A stretch of 64,000 bases of DNA. It comes from Vibrio ishigakensis (GTDB lineage Bacteria; Pseudomonadota; Gammaproteobacteria; Enterobacterales; Vibrionaceae). Location of the stretch: positions 806,001 through 870,000 of the forward strand of contig NZ_AP024882.1 in NCBI RefSeq assembly GCF_024347675.1. The letters are read 5' to 3'. This document shows, piece after piece, positions 28,234 to 37,641 of this stretch (within the stretch, counting starts at the first letter, position 1; every line of letters begins with the position of its first letter). Under the pieces are notes generated by a model that made no database searches, had not been told where the DNA came from, and was given only the letters and a program-made list of their open reading frames with translations. Both the position numbers and the translations under genes were made by a program.

Positions 28234-28453
28234 TTTTATTCCTTCAACAACTTAATTTAACTGCATAAATTAAACCACAAGCTCGCATAAACGAACAGGG
28301 TAAAAACCAAGCATTGCCTACCTAGCGCACCTTTTCCACCTAGGATTGGACAAAAGCCCGCCGATCAGGCGTTTTTCGTGAGCCTCGGTATCGCAACCTT
28401 GCTGATACTTGCATACAATTTTGAAACTTATATGAATACGGAAGTCAGAAAAT

Positions 28454-29110
28454 ATGTCAGTTGAATTGTCTGCTCTTGAGGCGCGCATCATAGGTTGTCT
28501 TATCGAGAAAGAAGTAACCACTCCGGATTACTACCCTTTGAGCCTAAATGCCCTCACTACTGCGTGTAACCAGAAGAGTAATCGTGACCCTGTGATGGAG
28601 CTGAGCGATGCTGAGGTTTTAGATGGCATCAATGGTCTGATTGAACGTCGTTTGGTAAGCGACGAGAGTGGGTTCAATAGCCGCACTTCTAAATATCAGC
28701 ACAGATTCTGTAATACTGAATTTGGTGATCTTCAATTCACCGCTCAAGAGCGAGCTATCGCCTGTGCCATGCTTCTTCGTGGCGCTCAAACTCCGGGTGA
28801 ACTGCGCACTCGTACCAATCGTCTAGCCAGCTTTAGCGATGTTAAAGAGGTAGAGGCTACCCTTGAGAAGATGGCTGAAGATGGCTTGGTAGTAAAACTG
28901 CCTCGTGAGCCTGGTAAGCGTGAATCTCGTTATCAGCATCTGTTCTCTGGTGAGGTGGATGTTGAGTCTCTAGCGGTGGCAGGCAACCCTGTTGCAAGTG
29001 CGCCTGTTGCTGGAGTGAAAACAGCAACCACTGAACGTATTGAAGCCTTGGAAGCTGAAGTTGCAGCGCTAAAAGAAGAGTTAGCAGAAATTAAGGCTCT
29101 ATTGCAGTAA
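28454..29110 (+). CDS. yceH: YceH family (DUF480) winged-helix protein
   Basis: The 218-residue protein begins LSALEARIIGCLIEKEVTTP, followed by YYPLSLNALTTACNQKSNRD, the hallmark of the YceH family, and contains a second winged-helix repeat (LRTRTNRLASFSDVKEVEAT). It ends with a coiled coil (ALEAEVAALKEELAEIKALL). The fold suggests DNA binding but the role is unknown. Its stop codon overlaps the start of the GIY-YIG gene (TAATG), making it the first gene of the yceH-GIY-luxP-luxQ set. Confidence 0.88.
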   Translation: MSVELSALEARIIGCLIEKEVTTPDYYPLSLNALTTACNQKSNRDPVMELSDAEVLDGINGLIERRLVSDESGFNSRTSKYQHRFCNTEFGDLQFTAQERAIACAMLLRGAQTPGELRTRTNRLASFSDVKEVEATLEKMAEDGLVVKLPREPGKRESRYQHLFSGEVDVESLAVAGNPVASAPVAGVKTATTERIEALEAEVAALKEELAEIKALLQ

Positions 29111-29385
29111 TGGAGTCCGATTGGAGCGTCTATCTTATTCGCACTAAACTCAACACTCTCTATTGCGGTTGTACTAACGACTTAGAGCGTCGCTTTCAAC
29201 AACACAGTGAGGGTAAGGGCGCGAAGGCGTTAAAAGGAAAGGGACCACTTAAACTTGAGTGGTCTATTTCTGGCTTCAATAAATCCAATGCAATGAAGCT
29301 TGAGTATTTTATCAAGCAACAGACCAAGGCGTTTAAAGAGCGCCTAATCAAAGGCTCTGCAAGTCTGCCTGAGGAGATGGCATGA
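29110..29385 (+). CDS. GIY-YIG domain nuclease-like protein (YhbQ type)
   Basis: The 91-residue protein is a stand-alone GIY-YIG domain: VYLIRTKLNTLYCGCTNDLE followed by RRFQQHSEGKGAKALKGKG and KLEYFIKQ with the metal-binding Glu. The canonical G-I-Y is replaced by V-Y-L and Y-I-G by Y-C-G, as in many UPF0213/YhbQ members. These may act on DNA or RNA ends; the role is not settled. It overlaps yceH by 1 bp and luxP by 4 bp. Confidence 0.85.
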   Translation: MESDWSVYLIRTKLNTLYCGCTNDLERRFQQHSEGKGAKALKGKGPLKLEWSISGFNKSNAMKLEYFIKQQTKAFKERLIKGSASLPEEMA

Positions 29386-30485
29386 AGTGGCTCAATCGCC
29401 TAACTGTGGGGTTTGCCTGTCTGCTTCCTTTTGGGGTGGTGGCAGAGTCTAGTCTTCAGCTCAGGGATTATTGGGATTACCAAGACTACCTCAACTTTTA
29501 TCCTGAGCAAGCTAAGCTCACTGCTGAGATGGCGACTCGAGTCTATGCTGAGCCCAAACCTATCAGTGCTGAGCAAGATAAGCCCATTCAAATAGATGTG
29601 GTGTATCCCGGTGCTCAGTTATCGGACTATTGGTGGCGCAACCTTAAGGCACTAGAGCTTCGTTTACAGGAGCTTGGGGTCGATTATGAGCTAAACCAAT
29701 TTTCAATGAGACCTAATCTTGACCATCGCGAAGAGAGCCGTAGCTTGCAGCAGGTCCTAAAGAACGAATCTGATTATCTCATCTTTACGCTAGATACCAG
29801 TCAGCATCGCAAGTTTGCTTATCGAGTACTTAACGAAGGCAAAACTAAGCTGATTCTTTTGAATATCACCACGCCAATCAAATCTTGGGAAAAGCAACAT
29901 CCAATGATGTATGTAGGATTTGATCATGTGATAGGCACTAAGATGTTGGCTTCGCACGTCCAGACCCAATACCCAGATTCTGCTGACTATGGGCTGATGT
30001 ATTACTCTCCCGGCTATGTCAGTGAGGTGAGGGGTGACACCTTTGTCAAAAAACTGAAGCACCAAGGTGGATATGAGCTTAAAAGGGCCTATTTCACCCA
30101 TGCTAATCGTGAATCGGCATACAAGGCTACCCTATCTATGTTTGAGAGGGAGCAGGAGCTCGACTTTATCTATGCTTGCTCTACCGATATCGCCTTTGGT
30201 GTTGTAGATGCGTTGCAAGAATTGGGCAAGGAGCAAGTAGTAGTCAATGGCTGGGGCGGCGGAGATTCAGAGCTTGAAGCTCTTAAAGCAGGCGAACTGG
30301 ATTTTACTGTGATGCGAATGGCCGACGATACCGGCATTGCCATGGCTGAGGCGATTAAACTGGATATGGAAGATCGTGAGGTGCCTAGGGTTTATTCCGG
30401 TGATTTTAAGCTATTAACTAAGCAAGACTCAGTAGAGCGAATTAATCAATTGCAACAGAGAGCGTTTCGTTATTCAGATCGATAA
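29382..30485 (+). CDS. luxP: LuxP, periplasmic AI-2-binding protein
   Basis: The 367-residue protein has a signal peptide and a sugar-binding-protein fold. Many blocks match LuxP of V. harveyi as I recall it: SDYWWRNLKALELRL, SDYLIFTLDTSQHRKF, TKLILLNITTP, MYVGFDHVIG, DFIYACSTDIAFG, VNGWGGGDSELEA, FTVMRMADDTGIAMAEAIK and AFRYSD at the end. LuxP binds the furanosyl-borate form of autoinducer-2 and controls LuxQ. It overlaps the GIY-YIG gene by 4 bp and ends 3 nt before luxQ. Confidence 0.93.
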   Translation: MKWLNRLTVGFACLLPFGVVAESSLQLRDYWDYQDYLNFYPEQAKLTAEMATRVYAEPKPISAEQDKPIQIDVVYPGAQLSDYWWRNLKALELRLQELGVDYELNQFSMRPNLDHREESRSLQQVLKNESDYLIFTLDTSQHRKFAYRVLNEGKTKLILLNITTPIKSWEKQHPMMYVGFDHVIGTKMLASHVQTQYPDSADYGLMYYSPGYVSEVRGDTFVKKLKHQGGYELKRAYFTHANRESAYKATLSMFEREQELDFIYACSTDIAFGVVDALQELGKEQVVVNGWGGGDSELEALKAGELDFTVMRMADDTGIAMAEAIKLDMEDREVPRVYSGDFKLLTKQDSVERINQLQQRAFRYSDR

Positions 30486-30488
30486 GTT

Positions 30489-32999
30489 ATGTCGCATTTA
30501 ACAAAGAAAACCTCATTAACTTCACAAATAGTAAGGGTCGCCTGGATCATCTGGGCGGCGGTTATTGGTGTGTTCTTTGTTTATAACTATCAGCTCAACT
30601 CCACCACATTTGAATCAGAGCAAGAACGTAATTTCGATCAAACCTCTCAGATAGTTAAACAGTTGATGGAGAACTACCTGAACTCGGTTCAGGTGAGTCA
30701 AGATATTACCTCTAGATCTCGCACCCTGATCGAGAGTTTTCAAAACGAGGACTATCAGGGGATCGAGAGCTTTATGCAGGAGGTCGAGGAGTTTGATCCT
30801 AGTAATACCCCTGATATTCGCTTCCTGTATCAGTATGGAAAAATAGCCTGGGAAGATGGGCGCAATGAATTCTTCGGTATTTCGACCGAGCAGCTTTTAC
30901 AGTTGGCCGACCAAATCGATTTCAACCACAAATGGTACTTCTTGAATGTCGAGTCCAAGCTTGGCTTGAAGCACCTAATGTTCCGCCGAGTAACGGTTGT
31001 GGACTCCTATACCGGAGAGGTTGTGGGTCACTATTTTATAGGCCTAGTATTGGATGATAACTTTGCCTTCCTGCGCGAACTCAGTACTGACGCTAACTTG
31101 AAAGAGATCATGCTAGTGGAAGACGGTGTTGTTATCGCCTCTTCTGAGCCACAGGAGAGTAGCCGAATCAAGATCGGTGAAACCTTGGAGGCCAGCGATA
31201 GTGACCTTGCCAATGCCAATATAGTACGCGAAATTGTGCTCCGTGTAGATGGTGTAGATACCCCAGTGAGCGCGCTCTTTATTCAAGATACCAGCAAGCT
31301 CGATGGTTTTGAGTATCGCATGGCAAGCTCGCTAATCCTTTTGCTTATTACCGTTTCTATCATTGCTATCTGGTTGACTCGTATTGTTCACAAGAAGATC
31401 GATAAAGAGATCATGGGTGTGTTGCACCTTGCAGATAGCTTCGACAGCACCAAGAAAAACATCCGCTTTAAGGGCTCTAAGCTTATTGAGTTTGATCGCC
31501 TAGGTAGCACTCTTGAAGCGAGTATTCGCCGAGAAAAGGAGAAAGACCACTCTCTTAGAAACCTGTTCGAATACTCTCTATTGCCGACCTTGCTGGTGGA
31601 TGAAAGCAATCAGATAGTCGCGACCAATCCAGCGGCAAAAAAGGCATTTAAAAATGATCTTGAAGAGCTGAGACTCACTCTAGTTGAGTCTTTTGAGCAG
31701 GCATTCGAGAACCGCGCACAGGCGGAGAACAATACCAATATCAACAATGTTGTTTTCCGTTGGGTAGTTTCGCCTATCCTAGTTGAAGACACCAAGCCGC
31801 TGTTGGTGGTTCAAGGACAAAATATCACACGCTATGTCGAAGCAAAGCTTCAAAGTGAGCGGGCTAGAGAAGAAGCAGAGCGAAATGCATTGGCTCGCGC
31901 AGAATTTCTTGCCAAGGTCAGTCACGAGATACGTACCCCCCTCAATGGCATCATGGGCATGGCGCAACTGCTTAAGCAAGAAGCAAACACTCCGGCTCAA
32001 AAAGAACAGACCGCTGTACTGTTCCAGAGCAGCAAACACTTGCTAGGGCTACTCAACGATATCCTAGATTTCTCACGTATCGATAAAGGCGCTGTGGTGC
32101 TGGAGCAGGTAGAGTTTGCCCTCAAGCAAACAGCAGAGAATGTTTCTTCGTTTGCCGAGCCGAGTTGCATCCAGAAGGGGTTGAAGTTCTCACTAGAGAC
32201 AGAGTTTGATGATGAGGTGGTGCTAAGAAGTGACCCGCTTCGTCTAACCCAGATCTTGCTAAACCTTATTACCAACGCAATCAAGTTCACTTCGGACGGA
32301 GAGATCAAGGTAGTGATTGGTCTGAGAAACCGACTTGCCGACCGAGCTGAACTGTACGTCAGTGTTAAGGATACGGGTATAGGTATTGCTGAAGATAGAC
32401 ACAAAGCGATTTTCTCGTCTTTCACTCAAGCAGAGAGCCACATCAGTCGAGAATTTGGCGGTAGCGGTCTAGGGCTTAGCATAGTCAAAAGCCTAGTTGA
32501 TCAGTTCTCGGGTCACATTCATCTTAAGAGTAAGTTAGGCGAGGGCAGTGAGTTCAGGGTTAGTCTGCCCGTGATGTTGGTTTCCGAGCATAGCAACGAC
32601 TCTGACTTGGATGCGACCAACTTCTCTGAATTGGCAGGACTCAAGGTTCTGCTGGTGGAAGACAACAAAACCAATGCTTTCGTAATTCAGTCTATGTGCC
32701 TAAAGAAAGGGTTAGAAGTCGATTGGGTAACCGATGGCCTGCTGGGTATAGATAGGGTAGCCCAGCAAAGCTATGACCTAGTTCTGATGGATAACCAGAT
32801 GCCTAATATGGATGGCATAGACGCAACTCTAGCCATTCGAAAAGAGCTTAAACAGACACTCCCCATTATTGCCTGCACTGCCGACGGCTATGACTCTACC
32901 GCAGCCGCATTTATCGATGCGGGAGCAAACCAAGTGCTTGTGAAGCCTATTATTGAAGCACAGCTTTTTGGTGCTATCGCACAAGTGATGAAGGCTTAG
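30489..32999 (+). CDS. luxQ: LuxQ, AI-2 hybrid sensor kinase/phosphatase
   Basis: The 836-residue protein has a membrane helix near residues 15-35, a periplasmic sensor of about 245 residues that pairs with LuxP, a second helix near 280-302, a PAS-like region (YSLLPTLLVDESNQIVATNP), the kinase H-box AKVSHEIRTPLNGIMG with phospho-acceptor H479, N and G boxes (NLITNAIKF, DTGIGI, GGSGLGLS) and a receiver domain (LLVEDNKTNA) with D768. It feeds phosphate to LuxU/LuxO at low cell density and reverses when LuxP binds AI-2. It is the last gene of the overlapping set. Confidence 0.93.
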   Translation: MSHLTKKTSLTSQIVRVAWIIWAAVIGVFFVYNYQLNSTTFESEQERNFDQTSQIVKQLMENYLNSVQVSQDITSRSRTLIESFQNEDYQGIESFMQEVEEFDPSNTPDIRFLYQYGKIAWEDGRNEFFGISTEQLLQLADQIDFNHKWYFLNVESKLGLKHLMFRRVTVVDSYTGEVVGHYFIGLVLDDNFAFLRELSTDANLKEIMLVEDGVVIASSEPQESSRIKIGETLEASDSDLANANIVREIVLRVDGVDTPVSALFIQDTSKLDGFEYRMASSLILLLITVSIIAIWLTRIVHKKIDKEIMGVLHLADSFDSTKKNIRFKGSKLIEFDRLGSTLEASIRREKEKDHSLRNLFEYSLLPTLLVDESNQIVATNPAAKKAFKNDLEELRLTLVESFEQAFENRAQAENNTNINNVVFRWVVSPILVEDTKPLLVVQGQNITRYVEAKLQSERAREEAERNALARAEFLAKVSHEIRTPLNGIMGMAQLLKQEANTPAQKEQTAVLFQSSKHLLGLLNDILDFSRIDKGAVVLEQVEFALKQTAENVSSFAEPSCIQKGLKFSLETEFDDEVVLRSDPLRLTQILLNLITNAIKFTSDGEIKVVIGLRNRLADRAELYVSVKDTGIGIAEDRHKAIFSSFTQAESHISREFGGSGLGLSIVKSLVDQFSGHIHLKSKLGEGSEFRVSLPVMLVSEHSNDSDLDATNFSELAGLKVLLVEDNKTNAFVIQSMCLKKGLEVDWVTDGLLGIDRVAQQSYDLVLMDNQMPNMDGIDATLAIRKELKQTLPIIACTADGYDSTAAAFIDAGANQVLVKPIIEAQLFGAIAQVMKA

Positions 33000-33093
33000 T
33001 TCGTTCCATTTTTCCAATGTTATGTTGCGCAGCCTATTGAGCATAATTTCACCTCTATAGTTACCCAGTGGCATATGAACAGGTAGGGTGATT

Positions 33094-35322
33094 ATGAGTT
33101 GGAAAATGACAGCTTTAGCGATGGCGGTGGTGTTATCGGGTTGTGGCGGAGAAAGTGGTGGTGGCTCTGAACCTGTAAAAACGGCAGTTAAACCACCACA
33201 AGTAGAAATTCAGAAACCTACTTTAACTGAGCAACCTCTATTAACCTCTACTCAGACTCAGACTCAGACTCAGACTCAGACTCAGACTCAGACTCAGACT
33301 CAGACTCAGACTCAGACTTTTGTAACTCCTCAACCATTAGTTGAAGAGCCAAGCCACACCGTTGTTCCAGCGCTAACCTTAACCAAAGCCGTTGAAATAA
33401 CTCATCCTATGCCGAACCAAGCCGTTCCAACTCTGAATATCATTGTTCCACCACAGAGGATTGTCCAAAAGCCCACGCCTATCCAGCAAAGAGAACCCAT
33501 TGTTAGGGAATCTCACGATACGATTGCTGCTGAGCAAACATCACAGGCAACTGGTCGACGTCAGCCGCATTTGCCGACCAATACCGATTCAGCGCAAGCC
33601 AACAATGGTCCTCATACACCTGAGCCGTATCGTTTTATCTCGGATGTTGAGGGCTGGACAGACCTAGATTGGCAAGTCACCACTCCCACTCAAAGTTGGG
33701 ATGGATTTGGCCGAGCGGTAAAAGAGCCGGTTGCATACTACGGCAAGCTCTATCGCAACTTTGAGCAGTTTGATGATGCGCTACAAGGATTCGATGGAAG
33801 CCAGTACGAATCGATGATCTTAGGTGCATCTTTGATAGAACTGCAGACATATATGGACAATGGCAGCTTAACTTCAGTAGAGCTGACCAAGTTTTACCTT
33901 TCACGAATCGGCAAATATGACATAGATAAGTTGAACTCGGTTTTTGAGCTCAACCCCGATGTGCTAAGCATTGCTAGAGCGGCAGATGAAGAGCGAGCTA
34001 AAGGGAATCCTCATTCGGATATGTTGGGCATTCCTGTGCTCATTAAAGACAACATAGCGACCGATGATCGCATGCATACCACAGGTGGTATGGCGGCACT
34101 TTTGGATTGGGATGCTGATCATGATGCCCATCTAGTGAAAAGATTGCGCGACGCAGGAGCGGTGATTCTAGGTAAGGCGAATCTTTCAGAAAACGCCAAC
34201 TTCTTTACTCGCCGAGATCCGAACGGCTTTTCAAATCTCGGCGGTCAAACTCGAAACCCTTATGGTTTCTATAGCGTTCGCGGATCTAGCTCGGGTTCTG
34301 CAGTAGCTACAGCGGCAGAGTTTGCTGCGGTGACAGTAGGTACTGAAACCCAAGGCTCCATCAATGCACCAGCAGAGATGAGCTCTGTTGTAGGCTTCAA
34401 GCCAAGCATGGGTCTAGTATCCCGCGATAATGTTATCCCGCTAGCCAGTTCACAAGATAGTCCAGGCCCAATCGCCAAGAGCGTTGGCGATGTCGCACGT
34501 CTACTCAATATACTGAGTGACCTAGACAGTAGTGATCCTCTATATGCAGAGATCAGCTCGCAGACTATCCCAGACTACACACAGTTTTTGTCACAGCAGG
34601 CCTACCAATCTTTCAAAGTAGCTGTGCTAGAGAGTTCGGATAGCCAATGGCAAAAGGATATTGCCCAAACCCTAACTAGCGCTGGGGTACAGTTTGAATT
34701 TGTAAAAAACGCACCTAATGCTAATGCACCCCGATTGGATGTGAATTGTGAGTTTAAGTACGAGTTCGCTGATATGGCAATCATGCAGGACATGCCGCAA
34801 TACTCAGTCAATGAGTTGGTGCAATACAACAATGATTTTTCCCGAAGACGCGCTGCGTGGGGGCAAGAGGAGTTGGTTGCATCTGCTCATAGCCGAGTGA
34901 GCAAGCAAACCTGTATGCAGAACGCTAGGGCTAAATACCATGCATGGAAGCAGGCGGTTTCTCATTACTTTGACAGCAGAGGCTTCGATGCCTTGGTTAG
35001 CAAGGGCAGTCTATCTGATATCTATGCGCCAGCGGGGGCTCCATCGGCTTCGGTTCCATTCGGTTATCAAGACTCGAGCAAACACATTACCTCTGCTCGT
35101 TTACCCGCGCCACAAGGTACACCTATTTCGGTGCATGTGATGGGTAAGACTTTTGATGATGGGAAGGTGTTGGCTATAGCAAGGGCTATTGAAGTCGGCC
35201 GAGACAGTGTCACTGGTCGTTCGCATAAGTCACCTGACTTGGATACCACCATAGCGAACAACAGAAGAGCGGGAGCATTTGATGTGCACCGACACCAAAA
35301 AGAGCAGGTAACAGCGCTCTAA
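33094..35322 (+). CDS. Amidase-signature lipoprotein with a Thr-Gln repeat linker
   Basis: The N-terminus is a lipoprotein signal (lipobox LSGC); I chose the ATG at 33094, with AGGTAGGG upstream, over a GTG two codons earlier. After a low-complexity linker with a (Thr-Gln)11 tract comes a full amidase-signature domain: catalytic Lys in VLIKDNIA, the cis-Ser in RGSSSGSAVA and the nucleophile Ser in TETQGSINAPAEM. Such enzymes hydrolyse amides; an envelope-anchored member may act on extracellular peptides or amides. It is probably exported and surface or periplasm facing. The substrate is unknown. Confidence 0.85.
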   Translation: MSWKMTALAMAVVLSGCGGESGGGSEPVKTAVKPPQVEIQKPTLTEQPLLTSTQTQTQTQTQTQTQTQTQTQTQTFVTPQPLVEEPSHTVVPALTLTKAVEITHPMPNQAVPTLNIIVPPQRIVQKPTPIQQREPIVRESHDTIAAEQTSQATGRRQPHLPTNTDSAQANNGPHTPEPYRFISDVEGWTDLDWQVTTPTQSWDGFGRAVKEPVAYYGKLYRNFEQFDDALQGFDGSQYESMILGASLIELQTYMDNGSLTSVELTKFYLSRIGKYDIDKLNSVFELNPDVLSIARAADEERAKGNPHSDMLGIPVLIKDNIATDDRMHTTGGMAALLDWDADHDAHLVKRLRDAGAVILGKANLSENANFFTRRDPNGFSNLGGQTRNPYGFYSVRGSSSGSAVATAAEFAAVTVGTETQGSINAPAEMSSVVGFKPSMGLVSRDNVIPLASSQDSPGPIAKSVGDVARLLNILSDLDSSDPLYAEISSQTIPDYTQFLSQQAYQSFKVAVLESSDSQWQKDIAQTLTSAGVQFEFVKNAPNANAPRLDVNCEFKYEFADMAIMQDMPQYSVNELVQYNNDFSRRRAAWGQEELVASAHSRVSKQTCMQNARAKYHAWKQAVSHYFDSRGFDALVSKGSLSDIYAPAGAPSASVPFGYQDSSKHITSARLPAPQGTPISVHVMGKTFDDGKVLAIARAIEVGRDSVTGRSHKSPDLDTTIANNRRAGAFDVHRHQKEQVTAL
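33250..33318 (+). repeat. Hexanucleotide tandem repeat (ACTCAG, 11.5 copies)
   Basis: Uninterrupted ACTCAG units encode alternating Thr and Gln in the linker of the amidase lipoprotein. Because the unit is six bases, gain or loss of copies lengthens or shortens the linker without shifting the frame. Confidence 0.95.
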
Positions 35323-35410
35323 TTTAAAAATTGAAACGATGTTTTAATAATACTTGGAAGTTAAGCCGAAACCTGATATTTTGCTCCTGAGTCAATAGTG
35401 GAAGTCTATC

Positions 35411-35947
35411 TTGGGAGCAGTATTGGAGTATCTATCTTTAGCGCAGGCACTTGGCTTTTTGAGCTATGCCCTTGGTTTGGCTGCTTTTTATCAAAAAGAT
35501 GATCGTCGCCTTAAGATCTTGATGCTGGTGTTCAACTTTAATCACCTGATCCACTTCCTATTGCTCGGCTCAGTGGTTTCGGCGATGAGTGCTTTCCTGT
35601 CTGCAATCAGAACCGCTACTGCTATTTATATATCTTCTATCTGGGTCGCGATCGGCTTTATTGCTATTAGCCTTGGCACAGGTTTGTGGCTTGCTGATGA
35701 GTGGTGGCAACTATTCGCTGTAGCGGGCACGGTTATCGGCACCTACTCAGTCTTTATGCTCAAGGGCATAGCTATGCGCATCGGCTTCTTAATTGGCGCG
35801 CTGTGCTGGTTAACCAACAATATCCTGGTGGGCTCTATCGGTGGCACCTTGCTAGAACTGACCCTATTGACGGTTAACTCAACTACCATCTTTCGCTTGA
35901 TCAGAGATGAAAAGCGCACGATTAGAGAGTGCGCTCAAGAGGCCTAG
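35411..35947 (+). CDS. YgjV-family inner-membrane protein
   Basis: The 178-residue protein has about five membrane segments and the YgjV pattern: an early ALGFLSYALGLAAFYQKDDR, FNFNHLIHFLLLGS and NNILVGSIGGTLLEL. The function of the family is unknown. The start is uncertain: TTG at 35411 with GGAAG upstream, or TTG at 35423 with GGGAGC upstream. Its end overlaps the convergent puuE-like gene by 4 bp. Confidence 0.75.
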   Translation: MGAVLEYLSLAQALGFLSYALGLAAFYQKDDRRLKILMLVFNFNHLIHFLLLGSVVSAMSAFLSAIRTATAIYISSIWVAIGFIAISLGTGLWLADEWWQLFAVAGTVIGTYSVFMLKGIAMRIGFLIGALCWLTNNILVGSIGGTLLELTLLTVNSTTIFRLIRDEKRTIRECAQEA

Positions 35948-36873
35948 CTCGGAGGATGGTTTTCGTACCAGTGCTTGGCAATATTTCCTCGAGTAGTAAT
36001 CCATACCTTGTCGTGCGACTGCACGTAATCTAGAAAGCGTTTTAGCGCCATAAAGCGGCTAGGCTTGCCTATGATGCGACAGTGCAACCCAATGGACATC
36101 ATTTTGGGCTTGGTCTCTCCCTCCGCATACAGGCAGTCGAAGTTGCCTTTGAGATATTGAAAGAAATCGTCTCCTTGGCTAAACCCTGTAGGGGATGAAA
36201 AGCGCATATCGTTGCAATCTAGAGTGTATGGAATCACTAGGTGAGGGCGAGTATCTCCGGTGGCCTTATTGCTAGTGACCTGAGTCCAAAAGGGCAGGTC
36301 GTCACCATAGTAATCAGAGTCATATAACAGCCCATCTTGCTCAGCCACTAACTCTCGAGTATTGGGTGAATCTCTTCCCGTATACCAACCTATAGAATCC
36401 TTGCCGGTGAGTTCCTTGATGATGTTGAGCGCTTGCTGCATGTGCTCCCGCTCAGTTTCTATAGGCATATGCTGATAGTGAATCCATTTGAGGCCGTGGC
36501 AAGCAATCTCATGATCCTCTTTAACTATTGCTTTTACGACCTCAGGGTTTTTCTGAAGAGCGGTAGCCACACCAAATATGGTTAGTGGCAATGAACGCTG
36601 TTTGAACTCATTTAGAATGCGCCACACACCGGCGCGAGAGCCATACTCATACATGGACTCCATGCTCATATGCCGCTCTGGGTAGGCTTCTGCGCCAGCG
36701 ATCTCTGATAGGAAGGTTTCAGAGTGGCTGTCACCATGCAACACACAGTTTTCTCCGCCCTCTTCATAGTTGAGCACGAATTGCAGCGCTATCTTCGCTC
36801 TATTTGGCCAGTTAGCATCTGGCACATTGTCTCGCCCATATCCAATGTAATCGCGAGGGTTATCTTGGTTCAT
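35944..36873 (-). CDS. puuE: PuuE-type allantoinase (polysaccharide-deacetylase fold)
   Basis: The 309-residue protein begins DYIGYGRDNVPDANWPNRAK and contains NYEEGGENCVLHGD, FGVATALQKNPEVV, IACHGLKWIHY and RDSPNTRELV, all features of the PuuE (HpxB) family. These enzymes adopt a NodB-like fold and open the hydantoin ring of allantoin to allantoate, without the usual metal-dependent amidohydrolase chemistry. It is the last gene of a minus-strand operon (GntR regulator, racemase, PuuE), 36 nt after the racemase gene. Cytoplasmic. Confidence 0.88.
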   Translation of the reverse strand: MNQDNPRDYIGYGRDNVPDANWPNRAKIALQFVLNYEEGGENCVLHGDSHSETFLSEIAGAEAYPERHMSMESMYEYGSRAGVWRILNEFKQRSLPLTIFGVATALQKNPEVVKAIVKEDHEIACHGLKWIHYQHMPIETEREHMQQALNIIKELTGKDSIGWYTGRDSPNTRELVAEQDGLLYDSDYYGDDLPFWTQVTSNKATGDTRPHLVIPYTLDCNDMRFSSPTGFSQGDDFFQYLKGNFDCLYAEGETKPKMMSIGLHCRIIGKPSRFMALKRFLDYVQSHDKVWITTRGNIAKHWYENHPPS

Positions 36874-36909
36874 ATTCTATTCCTTGAACGGCTTAATCTA
36901 GGGAAGGGG

Positions 36910-37641
36910 TTATTGGCTCCAGTGCTGGTACTGGCCATGAAACTGCTTAGCCAGAGGCGGTGCATATTGGCCGACCTTAGAGGTGGTTAATCCCAGCTGA
37001 TTGAGAGACTCGGCAAGCTTAACCGCAGCCGATACTCCATCAATCACCGGAATCTTGAGCGCATTGCTGAGCTCCTGTGCTAGGTCAGACATTCCTGCAC
37101 AGCCAAGAACTATGGCTTCTGCTCCATCTTGGGAGATAGCCAGTTGGCATTCTTGTTTGAGTTGCTCGTAAGTCTGCTTGTCGATAGTTTCTAGATCCAA
37201 AACGGCGATATCCGTGGCGCGTACACCACTACACAGGTGATGGTATCCATATCGACGAAGTAGGTGCTCACTTGCAGGAAGGGTGCGAGTCATAGTGGTC
37301 ACTACACCGAATTTATGCGCGACTATGCTCGCTAATTGAAAGGCCGCTCCTGCAATACCAATCACTGGCTTGGTGGCTACCTCTTTTGCTGCATCCAGAG
37401 CTGGGTCACCGAAACAGGAGATGATATGAGCGTCCATACCTTGCTCCTCTCCTTGCTTGATCTGCTCTAAAAGGGCTGCTGCCGCTATGGTTTCATCTAG
37501 GGCGCACTCTATGCTCTCAGGGCCATTAACTGGAGAGTTGGCATAGATTTGCGTGCTCGGCAGAGCGACCTGCTGTGCACTTGTAGAAAGCTTGTCTGTC
37601 ATTCCTTGACAGGTATTAGGGTTAATAAGGTTTATCTTCAT
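36910..37641 (-). CDS. hpxA: Allantoin racemase-like (Asp/Glu/hydantoin racemase family)
   Basis: The 243-residue protein starts MKINLINPNT and has the two active-site cysteine motifs of the family, ISCFGDPALDAAKE and IVLGCAGMSDLA. With a PuuE allantoinase directly downstream, interconversion of (R)- and (S)-allantoin, as done by HpxA in Klebsiella, is the best fit. The start codon follows the stop of the GntR gene with no gap, so the two are tightly co-expressed. Hydantoin racemase is the alternative. Confidence 0.82.
   Translation of the reverse strand: MKINLINPNTCQGMTDKLSTSAQQVALPSTQIYANSPVNGPESIECALDETIAAAALLEQIKQGEEQGMDAHIISCFGDPALDAAKEVATKPVIGIAGAAFQLASIVAHKFGVVTTMTRTLPASEHLLRRYGYHHLCSGVRATDIAVLDLETIDKQTYEQLKQECQLAISQDGAEAIVLGCAGMSDLAQELSNALKIPVIDGVSAAVKLAESLNQLGLTTSKVGQYAPPLAKQFHGQYQHWSQ

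Noticed and set aside
33250..33318. CRISPR or classical phase-variation repeat
   Set aside because: The unit is six bases, without spacers, and in frame; it cannot switch the gene off by frameshift.
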